Below are positions 1 to 9,830 of a stretch of DNA of 64,000 nucleotides, one piece after another. Location: NCBI GenBank assembly GCA_025667525.1, contig CM046880.1, positions 593,997,895 through 594,061,894 on the forward strand, read 5' to 3'. The notes under the pieces are model-generated. The model saw only the letters and a list, made by a program, of their open reading frames with translations, had not been told where the DNA came from and did not search any database. A program made the translations under genes and the position numbers. Within the stretch, counting starts at the first letter, position 1; every line of letters begins with the position of its first letter. This DNA comes from Glebionis coronaria (taxonomy: Eukaryota > Streptophyta > Magnoliopsida > Asterales > Asteraceae).

Positions 1-306
1 ATCAAGTTCAGGTTCATATCATATGCAGACAAACATATGCTCTTAATCAACGAGATGTCCATAAATAATACAAAGAGACGCCTTTAAACAAACGGATGCT
101 CTTAATCAAACTAATGCCCTTAAATTATAGAAACATATGTCTTAAAACAAAAGAATGCTCTTAATCAAACATATCCCCTTAAATGATAAAACCAGATGCC
201 TTACTATGACCAATGATACACTAAACATACACAATGATGCCCTACTATGCTTAACGATACACTAAATTTACAACACATTTCCACTAAGATGTACTTTATA
301 CATATA
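1..306. repeat. Degenerate short-motif repeat tract (part of element D)
   Basis: AT-rich DNA in which short phrases such as GATGCTCTTAATCAAAC and GATGCCCTTA recur every 20-40 bases with many changes. The same GATGC-containing phrases return at 12690-13100, on the other side of the LTR retrotransposon, so both stretches probably belong to one older TIR element (D) that was split by the insertion. No coding capacity is visible. Confidence 0.5.
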
Positions 307-314
307 GATGCAAT

Positions 315-734
315 TAGGGGTGGGAATTGGATCGGGTCAACCGGGTTCGGGTCAATTCTGGTCGGGTCAATTCGAGTTAAGACTTAAAAAAATCATACCC
401 GAACTCGAGCCTAATTAGAACTCTGCTCAGTCGGGTTCGGGGCAATTCGGGTCGGGTCAACTCGGGTTCGGGTCATCCCGGGTATAAGTAAAAAATTAAA
501 AATCGGATTATTTAAGTACATTTACAATGCAAAATGTGTTAAAAAAAACTCGGGTCAAGTCGGGTTGGTCGGGTTCGGGTCAGGTCAATTCGGGTCAAAG
601 CTAAAAAATATAAACTCGACCCGAGCCTAATTAGAACTCGGGTTAATTCCAGTCAACCCGAATACAAGTGACCCGACCCGAATAGACTTATTCGGGTTCG
701 GGTCGGGTTCGGGGCGACTTTTTCGACACCCCTA
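315..734. mobile_element. Non-autonomous hAT-like element 1
   Basis: A 420-bp element opening with TAGGGGTG and closing with CACCCCTA. It is flanked by perfect 8-bp direct repeats GATGCAAT at 307-314 and 735-742, which is the target-site size of hAT transposons. The interior is made of GC-rich repeats of GGGTTCGGGTCAATTC type on one strand and the CCCGAACTCG type on the other, so it can fold on itself. It has no ORF and must rely on a transposase from elsewhere. Confidence 0.75.
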
Positions 735-742
735 GATGCAAT

Positions 743-1402
743 TAGGGGTGAACGCGGTTCCGAAAGTCAGAACCGCAAAAAACCGAACCAAAACTGAAAG
801 AATCGAGAACCAAAAAAGGATATTTTAAGAGCCGAGAACTAGCTTGAAGTGCGTGGTTCGGTTCCCTTCGGCTCTCGGGTATTTCGATTCTACCCGATGC
901 ACCGAAATTTTTTACACATCCATTGAGTTAACTTTTTTCTACCATTCGGATTGAACAAATAGTTTTAAAATACATGTGGTGTAAATTGATTTGTTAAGTG
1001 TTAAATTGATATTGTTTCCTCACTCACCCTACTGTTTTGCATCCTCACTTTCGTCCTCAAATTTGGTGGTTGATAAAGGCGTCAAAGCAGGGAAGGTAAT
1101 GTTAACTGGTTTTGACTTGTGTTTATAATGTAAAGATAGACTGATCTCACTAAGTCGCTATAATAATAACATGCCCACTATTGTATAAGTTAATGCACGA
1201 ATCTGATGGATAAGAATTATCATCACGTTTGTTACTAACTTTTTTATCATATTAGTAATTCAGTAATTCCATTATTTGAGCTCACACTAAGTTTATGAGC
1301 TTCTTGGATTTATCGACCAAACATCCTATAATATCTAATAGCTAGCATATTTGAAATTTAGGCGGTTCCCAGTTTGGTTATAGGTCCATTTGCTCACCCT
1401 TA
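743..1402. mobile_element. Non-autonomous hAT-like element 2
   Basis: A 660-bp element starting TAGGGGTGAACG and ending TGCTCACCCTTA, directly after element 1. Left flank GATGCAAT (735-742) and right flank GATGCATA (1403-1410) are an imperfect 8-bp duplication (6 of 8). Near the left end, tracts GGTTCCGAAAGTC and GAACCGAACC are partly self-complementary. No ORF. The shared flank means the two hAT-like elements sit back to back at one site. Confidence 0.6.
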
Positions 1403-1410
1403 GATGCATA

Positions 1411-1765
1411 ATATGTCATTTTATTCCATAATTACAATAATTATTTTATAATTTCCAGAACGATGCTATAAAATAACATAATAATTAAAAAAATCTATAG
1501 TTTAATACTTACAACAGATTTGACATCATCAACAATACACTTATTATTGTTCTACTTGCTCAGATTCACAATAGATGCAATTTTATACACAAAACTGATG
1601 CCCTGATAATACATATTTTATAAGCACGAACCTCCATGAAAATATTACTGCAATTTTCAAATATTTGAACATAAAAATAAAAATTAAAACAAGTTTATGA
1701 AGGTTGAACACGGAAACTACATAATCTGTTGGTTCTGCAATATAAACATGCGGAAAAGAAACTAA
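1411..1765. other. AT-rich interval, no recognised feature
   Basis: AT-rich sequence with occasional GATGCAATT and GATGCCCTG phrases like those at the window start, so probably element D. I see no gene, intact ORF or terminal repeat here. Confidence 0.4.
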
Positions 1766-1973
1766 AGGGGTGTTTGGATGTGGGTTTAAGAGTGATTATT
1801 CTTATAATAGTTACAACAAAAATAGTTCTTATTATATGGTTATTTTCAAGTGATTAGTTAATAATTGTTACATCACCCTTATCTATACTGTGGAAACACA
1901 TTTATGGTAGGTTATTTGATTCTACTGATTAGATATCACATAACCACTTCTGAAACACATATCCAAACATTCA
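1766..1973. mobile_element. Candidate Tourist-like MITE
   Basis: About 208 bp opening AGGGGTGTTTGGATGTG and closing CACATATCCAAACATTCA, which are imperfect inverted repeats. TAA trinucleotides flank it at 1763-1765 and 1974-1976, the target size of PIF/Harbinger elements. No ORF. The TIR match is partial, so the class is a best guess. Confidence 0.5.
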
Positions 1974-2024
1974 TAAGTCATAGATGTACAGAAATAAAAA
2001 TAAAACAAGTTTAAGTGAGCTTAC

Positions 2025-2370
2025 CATCGAGTTAGACGGAAAAATCGGTCCAAAAGTGATGTAGGATTGAGACGAGTCATAATCGTCAAACTGATTTCAG
2101 CATAGGAGTAATATGACTGGCTCTAGCAGCCATTTTTTCAACAAGACCATCCCTTGAGCTCATTTTCTGCTCATCAAATTCACCTATATTTTGACATTTG
2201 ATTACCCGTTTGACCACTTTCATTCTTGTCACCATTTTTAGACATAACCTGTCTATCTGGTCCAAGAAAGTGTGAATCCATCGTCATTGTTTTTATCATG
2301 CTTTGTAGGCTGAGGCCCCGTCCGTGAGCCAACATTTGTTTCACCTAGCATAGCCGTAAAAAATTGCAAA
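2025..2370 (-). pseudogene. Possible captured or decayed exon (unassigned)
   Basis: Read on the minus strand, this is less AT-rich than its surroundings. It is preceded by a pyrimidine-poor acceptor-like CTTAATACAG and ends at a donor-like GATG|GTAAGC. Short open stretches exist but no frame stays open throughout, and I do not recognise a family. It could be a decayed exon of element D's transposase, a captured host exon, or chance. Confidence 0.2.
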
Positions 2371-3519
2371 CTGTATTAAGTAAGAAAACACTTAAAACAG
2401 TATTAAGTATTAAAAAAACATGAATTGAAGAGTACCTATTTCGTCGTTTCAGGATTAGAGGAGACGACTGTAAAACCCGTATTTAAGAATTTCCGAATAT
2501 TAAATACGCACGCTCAGTTTTAGTTAAATATTATAAATAATTATTCAGAAATAATTATTAAGTTTCAAAAATATAACGTATGTACTATTTTAGTATGCAT
2601 AAATAATTAAACGTTAACAGTAATTACGCAACCTCGGTTTTATTTAAAACTTTACGAAATTATTTATTTCAGAAGAATAATTAATACTAATGAGTAAAGT
2701 ATTAAGTAGGTAATAATTATTCAGGAAAATAGATAGATACGTGACGGAATTTAAAACACGAGCACGCGAATCAAAAGATTATTAAACGAAGCGAAACGAA
2801 AATAAATCATATGGTTGTGTTGGGCTGCGTTTTTTAAAAAGGAAAGGAATGGGCCGCCTAGCCCAACCCATTTTTGGCAAAGAAAACATACGGGTAGAAA
2901 CCCCCATCCCCTTTTCACTCAGCGAACAAAAAAATAAAAGAAGAAATATTAGGGTTGTTGTTCTTCCTGCCGACACAAAAAAAAAAAGAAAAAGAAACGG
3001 CCGCCGGTTTATATCAACACAAAAAAAAGAAACCGGGTTTGTGTTGATCATTAAATCCGAGTGTGTGTTATTGTTATTCCCTGATCGCAAATAGGTAATA
3101 CATCTTCCCTCTCATTTCTAAATAATCATGAATCAGTCAAGAAGAAATAATTTTTGTCTATTTAAACCTGTTCATCACGAATTAAAAGAGGAGAAAAATA
3201 AGAACATGCAGGGGGTTGCTGTGGTAATCAGGATTTAAACGGGGGTGTTTGTGTAACTTATGATGATCGGGGATTGTTTGGTTTAAAGAAAACGAGACCC
3301 AAGGTCTTGGTGACCTCAGCCCTGCCCAGCCGTGACCCACACAGGGGCGGCTAGGCTGTGTTCGACCCTAGAAGCTGCCGAAAACCTTGCGGCTGTAAAG
3401 CTGTTAAAAAGGGGGTGTTTGGGACTGCGGGCAGTGGAAAACCAGCATAAACGGTGGGAACCTTGATAGGAGCAGTGGGAACTTTTTTTTTCAGAAAATA
3501 AAAAGGTTTGGTTCTGGAA

Positions 3520-3626
3520 TTAGCGACAGTTTTGTGACAATAATTTCGGTCGCAGAATTGTTTTTAGACAGTTTTAAAATATAGCTTTTGGTGACACTTT
3601 TTAGGGACAGATTTCGCTGTCGCTAA
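3520..3626. repeat. 10-bp inverted repeat segment inside 5' LTR
   Basis: TTAGCGACAG at 3520-3529 and its exact complement CTGTCGCTAA at 3617-3626 bound a 107-bp segment with further GTCGC/GCGAC words inside. The second LTR has the same pair at 10873-10882 and 10970-10979. Such GCGAC repeats recall subterminal repeats of CACTA transposons, so this may be an old insertion fixed in the LTR family. Confidence 0.45.
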
Positions 3627-4635
3627 GTCAAATGGACAGATTTTATATATATGTTAGTGGAATTGTTTTAGTGCGACCGAAAAAGAGTATCTCGGTAGGC
3701 TCGGGATATAGTAAATTATAAAAATGGAGATTTTTAAATTATACCTTTTAGCACTTAATTTTTAAATGTATAAATTTTATATTTAAATGTATTTAATAAA
3801 TATAGTTGTTATAAGGTTTTAAAAAGGGTATAATTACTTAATAATTTTATTCATTTTGGGAAACGACCTAAATTAGGAAACTTTCTGTTATTAAACAGGG
3901 TACTAAATATAGAACTATTATAACGTCGAAATACGTGTATATCGTAATTAATAATAGAACAGGAATACGTTAAACATAAATATTAGAACATTCAGACGTA
4001 TCAGTTATATAATAACAGTATTACAAGCTTAAATAAATTAACTAAGTACAATTGAGATAAATGGTAAACAGTAATCAGTTAACTTATTTTCGCGTACGTT
4101 AATTATGTAGTAACCATGAAGTCGGAAAGATCTCTCAGCTTTCAGTCTTATTTCATTTCTGGACACGAGGTACGGATTTTCCGTCCTTTCAGTAAGGACT
4201 TCCTTTCTATGCATGATTAGGATTCCCCGTCTTCAGCCAAATGTTTTTCCCCAGTATATGTTTAAGTTTATCAGTAATCATGTTAACAACTAAATAATTT
4301 GCCTGAGCATTATATACAAGCACGACCAGTTTATGTACTAGTTATGGAGGTACCGTAACCACGGCACTAGAGGCACCGTCGTGACTCACATGCATGAGAG
4401 TAATATCCTGCATCGTCCCACTCAGCTCAGCTTGGCCATTTTATCAGTATTATTAGTGGGGCGTATGGATGCATCCTAGGCTTATAAGTGTTTCATGTTA
4501 TCAGGGTGAATGTGGTGTGTGCTCTACATCCTTCACATTGGAGCTGATCCCTCCACCCAGCACAGTTATTTAGAGGTCACCCCTCTACAGCATTATGAGG
4601 TCACCCCTCCAGTTATTCATGCACGGTTGTTACAA

Positions 4636-4652
4636 CACGTGACCTATATAAG
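4636..4652 (+). promoter_or_regulatory. Candidate LTR promoter (G-box core + TATA)
   Basis: CACGTG at 4636-4641 is followed by TATATAAG at 4645-4652, about 525 bp before the LTR end. This is a plausible core promoter for the retrotransposon transcript. The same arrangement is kept in the other LTR at 11992-12008. The spacing of the two boxes is unusually tight, so the CACGTG may be incidental. Confidence 0.4.
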
Positions 4653-5176
4653 CTCTGGCAAATTAAAATACAGTAAATGCATGTTTTCAGATTTATCAGA
4701 TAACAGTTCAGCTTTATTATTTACAAATCAGACTTTACAGATTATGCACAGATTTCCGCTGCAACTTTACTTATCAGTCTTACAGCTCCAGTATTTTACC
4801 ATCTGTTTCATTTCAGTAGTTCCTTATCATGCTTTATATCCGTTCACTGAGCGTTATGCTCAGCCGTAGTTCCCTTTCATGTTCTAACGGCAGGTACCCC
4901 AGGACGCTCTTAGGATTCTGAGAGCATGTGCATTTGGATGGAAGCTACCCAGACTTCTTACTTTATGCATTTATTACATTATTCTGCTTATTTGGACATT
5001 GTTTAGTCCTTTCCTTCAGTATTTTATTTTTCATGTTTTGAGCTTAGATTGGATTACCGGTGTTTGATTCCGGTATTTCCGTTATGGTCATTTAATGTTT
5101 TAGGACATTTACCTTATGCTTTGATGACACGCCATAAATACACGTAACGGTCCACTTATCCAAGTGGGGTGTTACA

Positions 5177-6650
5177 ATTATGGTATCAGAGCGCAAGGTT
5201 CGACCTGTAGGCTCTAAAACTTGACCTGTGACTAGTGGGTAGTCACCAAGAACTTCCCATATTTTGGCGTTGTTATCTTTCATGTTTCTCGTGCATGTAT
5301 CAGTCATTTTTCTTCAGTTATCAGTCGGTTTTCTTAAATTTTGACTAAGTAAAAGGTTGGTACAGGACTGGCCATACTTAGTCGCATGTGCTTTTCTGTG
5401 AATTTTGTTTTGGTGAACCGACCCATAGGCGTTCATCCTTGCCCGTTCAGATTTTGTATTGATGAACTGAACCTAGGCATTCATCCTTATTCATGTCAGA
5501 TTCATGTTGTCAGTCAAGTAATTCTTGGTGAACCAGCCATAAACGTTCACCATTGTTCAGGTCAAATTTCATGCTATTCAGTCGAAGGTTGTTTTGTGAA
5601 CCGATTCATAGTTGTTCACCTTTATCATATCAGGACATTTCATAAATTTAGACAAGTATGGGCTGGACTATAGCCGACCATATTTAGTCCCAGATTATGA
5701 ATTTCTATACATGACAGTTCTCAGAAATTTTTGACAAGCATGGATCGAACCAAAATTACCCATACTTAGTCATATGTTTGGTTCCTTGAAATCTGTGGAT
5801 TGAACCATAGCCATCCACACGAGTTGATGTTAAACCTCAGTTGATTTTCTTTTATGTTCTAGTAACAGTCAAATTTTCATATCCTCACGTTGATGTCGTC
5901 TTCAGGTTGATTCAGTTCATGTCTCCTTACGAGGATTATGTTTTCAGCAAAGTAATGATGTTCTCATGTTAAGATACACAAGAATTTCAGTAAAACCCAT
6001 TTTCATGATAAATCATGATTGGCCTTCATTAATCATGCTTCATCCTGACCACTGTTGGGACTTCGATTATATCACACTTTCAGTCTTGATATAACTAGCA
6101 GTAAGTCGACGCAGGAATTACAGGATATCATGTTACTTATTTCAGACCAGTTTACTACCGTTTAAATCAATTTATTTCCTAGATCACGTCAGACAAGCGA
6201 CACCAGTATCTACCATCCAATAAAATTCCCACCAGTGCCATGAACAGTAGTCTATATGTACCCTCTGTATAGTGCTTCAGTTATACTCCTTGTACAGTGA
6301 TACATGTGTACTCCACGTACAATGCCTCGATATGCTTCATGTGCAATATTCATTTTGTACTTCATGTACAGTAGTCCAGGTGTACACCAGGTACCCTACT
6401 CCATGGATATTGCTAATCGATCCTCAATCATCTCGGGCGTTTCCACTTGTCGATATTTTACCAAGTGCTGATGTTGCTCGTGAGTTGAAGATTTTACCAG
6501 ATGCTGATGCTGCGAACACTTTGAAGACCTCAAAATTGCTGATGCTGCTGATACTTTGGAGATTTCTCAAGATGCTGATGCTGATGTTGTTATACTATAA
6601 AGACACCGCAGAGCAAGGACGAAAACTATAAATTTGAACTTTATGTCAAG
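5177..6650 (+). repeat. Leader/gag-side interior with degenerate tandem repeats
   Basis: Between the PBS and the first pol relic there is no open reading frame of note. Around 5410-5640 a unit of 50-70 bases containing GTGAACCGA...CGTTCACC recurs about four times. Around 5340-5780, TTGACAAGTATGG...CATACTTAGTC phrases recur. Around 6270-6410 there are repeats of TGTACTCCACGTACA type, and at 6465-6600 repeats of AGATGCTGATGCTG. The gag gene is not recognisable. Confidence 0.5.
5181..5192 (+). other. Primer-binding site (initiator Met tRNA type)
   Basis: TGGTATCAGAGC begins four bases after the 5' LTR end. It is the usual complement of the 3' end of plant initiator methionine tRNA, used to prime minus-strand cDNA synthesis. 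Confidence 0.9.
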
Positions 6651-7629
6651 AATAAATTTCAACCATCAGACACTACCATTCCATTACATACTTTTACCTT
6701 CTCAGTTAGATGTCACACTCCACTCAGCTAACCGTATATTCAAAGAGTGGGAACCGGAACTCAGTCGGCCACTCAGCAGAATAGTTACATGAATCAGGGT
6801 CATGATAATGATCGTCATAAATTGACAGACAAAGCAGTAGTGACAACCACCGTGCTTATAATTAATCAGTCAGTAACCATCGGAACTCCGGAACGGACGT
6901 GACCAGAAATACAAAGGTCAGTAGTCTAACCGGTTCGCCAACCCTAGCAGTTACCAGAAATTCTTAATCTCATTCAGACTCACCCATTAAAATACATGTT
7001 CAGACAACAGTCAAGACGTAGGTCCCAAGTATCATTTCGGAAGACACATGTCAGGACACCAGTCATAGTACACATCATATGAATACCTTCTCAAAGTACG
7101 AGTCAGATTCATAACACCAGTATGCCTCCAAAACCAGGTCCTCAGAAATTCAGGGTACCCCCCAAGGGGGTATACCCGTTCTGTTATGCCACACATAAAT
7201 TAGACCATTAAAATTCAGTTACCACCACTAGACTATTATTCAGATTAAACACACGATATTCATTCTGTAAGGTTACAGACGAACCCACTCGGTGGAAGTC
7301 GCCACGTTACTCCACGTATTCCTATGTCAGCTAAAGAACTCCACGAAATCACCTATACTTATTAAGGTTTCTTTTCAGTTAACAATGAGATCCATCTTAC
7401 TAAATAACGAATATATTCATTATATTTTCTGCCAGAAAAATCAGTACAAGTTGTTTCTGCCTTACAAGCGCGTGACTTATCAGTCCATAGCTACGAAGAT
7501 TCTCCAGCCACCAGTTATAATCCACTTCTTAAATTCTTTAAATTCATGATCAGCAGATTATACTAGAGTTTCCAGATGTCATTCCAGAAAGTTTTTCAAG
7601 AAATTTCTTCCTAACCACGAGCAAGAGTT
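6651..7629 (+). other. Decayed interior, no recognisable gene
   Basis: Presumed gag/protease region of the chromovirus-like element. Short open frames only; an unusual GGTACCCCCCAAGGGGG palindromic word lies near 7155-7175. I cannot identify a zinc knuckle or protease motif. Confidence 0.35.
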
Positions 7630-9530
7630 TAACATCGAGCTTGTCTCAAGGACAGAAACTATTTTCAGAACTTTTCATTCCATGACTTCAACTAAGTTAA
7701 AAGAGTTGCAGCAACTGCTGCAAAAGTTACCGGAACGAGGCTTTATTCGCCCTAGCGCACCACCAGGAGGTGTATCGTTTCTGTCTATCAGAAAGAAGGC
7801 CGGTACCATGAGATCATGTATCGATCACCGAAAATTTACGAGATCGCCATTCATAAAACGATACTCATTTCACGAATAGGAGGTTACCTGACCTGCTACG
7901 ATGTCTTAAATATTTTCCAGAACAAATTCCCGATCATGCTACCATCAGTAGTGAGAGAAAGAACATGACGTTTCCAGACTGCTGTTGCACATATTACAGT
8001 CTCTCTAAAAAAAATTTGATTTTATACTTCTGAGCTCCCTAACGCTCCAGTTAGATATGAAATTATGAATAAATTTTTTTATGACTCTCATGCAATATCA
8101 TCAGTATATTCATTGATCACATTCTGATATGCCTAATACTAGAGAAGAACACGAGACTCATCTTCTCACAATTGTACCGAATCTTCAATAGGAGTTATTT
8201 TTATACACAACTTTCCTGATATAAATCTCACTTGAACAAAGTGGCAGTTCTGAGCCACCACATCTCAACAGCAAGAAATTTCAGACAATCCTGCGCAGGT
8301 GAAGGCCATCACCTGATGGTCCCGACTGACGCCTGTGAATGAAGTACAATATTTTAGAACTCAATTGACTACTACCGCAGAAATTGCCGATAGTTCTCAC
8401 TAAAAATGTTTTATGACTATTCAACCAGATTTCCACCAGAATGTTCCATAATCCCAGACAAAACTTTAATAGAATCCGCATCACACATTAATGCAGCTAT
8501 GTTCATATCTAGATGCCTGACCTACTGCAGGTTCAAGATAGAACACCGTCATGTTAGTGAGTTACTACAATCCTTAGAAATGTCTGAACAGAAATGAGAC
8601 GAATTTTCATGAAATCATTATCAGTTACCACAGACTCAGAAAAAGTATGATACTATCTAAATTATCGTCAACCATGTAACCAGCCTGCACGTTTCTTTCA
8701 TCCGAAAGGATCACGCAGTAGCAGATCTGCAGAAAATTTTGAAATTCAGCAGTAAATCGTACGAATTCAAGACATTCCATTGACCATCATATCAGACAGA
8801 ATTCATGTTCACGATCAAGTGTATGTTTACGCCCACTTTAAATTCATGTTTATTTTCACTTTCACGTTTACGTCTCATTCGCGGTATGATGTTGTTTCAG
8901 TTCATCTTTATGCTATCTCATAATTTAAGCTCACGTTTGTGTTCATAACATTGTTCACGTTCAAGTTCGTGTACCATTTCACGATACACGTTTCTCAGTT
9001 TATTACCGAATACGGTTACAGAAAGCTTGGGAAATCAGACTCAAGTTTAGCACAACTATTCCATAACCAGGCAGACGTTTCACCTCTCAGGCCGTATCGT
9101 TTGGCATTCATTCCTCAGCCAGCATACGTTCATGATACATTCTAGTACCACGTTCACAGTATGTTTCGCGTATCACATTCATGATATAATTCATGCTGAG
9201 CGTACCTCATATAATTATGAACCACGTTCACAATTGCTCACGTTGTACGTTCGAAATTGTTCACGTAGTCGCCCTTATATGTTTTCAGCAGCTTGCTCAG
9301 ATATGTAAATGTTATATTTCAGGATATTTATACGTACCATTTCATGTATCCACATGCTATAGCTTGTTCATTCTATCAGATTTAGAAAATCCATCTTAAG
9401 TATGGAATCAAGAACTATTCAGTATTTATCAGGACCAAGATTTTCATTGTGTTTAGACCTTTGAAGGAATCGTTTCGAGCGGGAAGCCACTCGAAACGGA
9501 GGAGTCCATCCGGACCTCTCATCCCTTTTC
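7630..9530 (+). pseudogene. Relics of gypsy reverse transcriptase and 3' pol
   Basis: Fragments in several frames resemble chromovirus Pol. An open stretch at 7682-7879 keeps the start of RT, with residues like KGFIRPS and MRMCIDYR in altered form (here RGFIRPS and MRSCIDHR). Downstream, disrupted pieces recall the rest of RT: near 8040-8165 the region leading to the TREEHE-like segment, and near 8290-8380 the RT thumb. At 9080-9145 a fragment ending VHDTF recalls the segment after the integrase chromatin-proximal domain. Stops and frameshifts are frequent, so no enzyme can be made. Protease, RNase H and the integrase catalytic core were not recognised. Confidence 0.65.
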
Positions 9531-9723
9531 CTTTAATAAATCCACTTAAGTTCTTTCAGTCATGTCACGTTTCATGTTCACTTCAGTCATGTCATGTTTA
9601 AACCCTTTCAGCAGCATTATGTTCTAATCCAAGGACGAATAATCCTTCAGCGTATATGTCTTTTAGCTTTCATGCTCTTTCAGCATATGTGTCCTTTCAG
9701 TTTTTATATCTTTACCAGCTTAA

Positions 9724-9830
9724 TTTAATTCGAGGATGAATTTTCCTTTTAGAGAAGGAGAATTGTAATAACCACAACATTATCGCATCCTTAATTCGAG
9801 TACGAATTATTTTTTTTAGAGGGGAAGAAT
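9724..9830 (+). other. Duplicated 3' pol end / polypurine tract
   Basis: AATTCGAGGATGAATTTT followed by AGAGAAGGAGAATTGTAATA (9727-9770) is echoed by AATTCGAGTACGAATTAT followed by AGAGGGGAAGAAT (9793-9830). Only the second copy abuts the LTR, so AGAGGGGAAGAAT at 9818-9830 is the likely working polypurine tract that primes plus-strand synthesis. The first copy is an apparent decoy, followed by TGTAATA, which resembles an LTR start. Confidence 0.65.

Larger units (their letters stand above)
2469..5176 (+). repeat. 5' LTR of chromovirus-like element
   Basis: Long terminal repeat beginning TGTAAAACCC and ending GGGTGTTACA, repeated at 9831-12532 with few differences. It contains a GC-richer stretch near 3290-3450, a 107-bp segment bounded by a 10-bp inverted repeat (3520-3626), and a TATA-like site near 4645. 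A 119-codon open frame at 4510-4869 has a counterpart in the other LTR, but only because the LTRs are copies of each other. Confidence 0.92.

Noticed and set aside
4510..4869. 119-codon frame in the 5' LTR with a matching frame at 11866-12225
   Set aside because: It matches only because the two LTRs are copies of one another; no domain or codon signature supports a protein.
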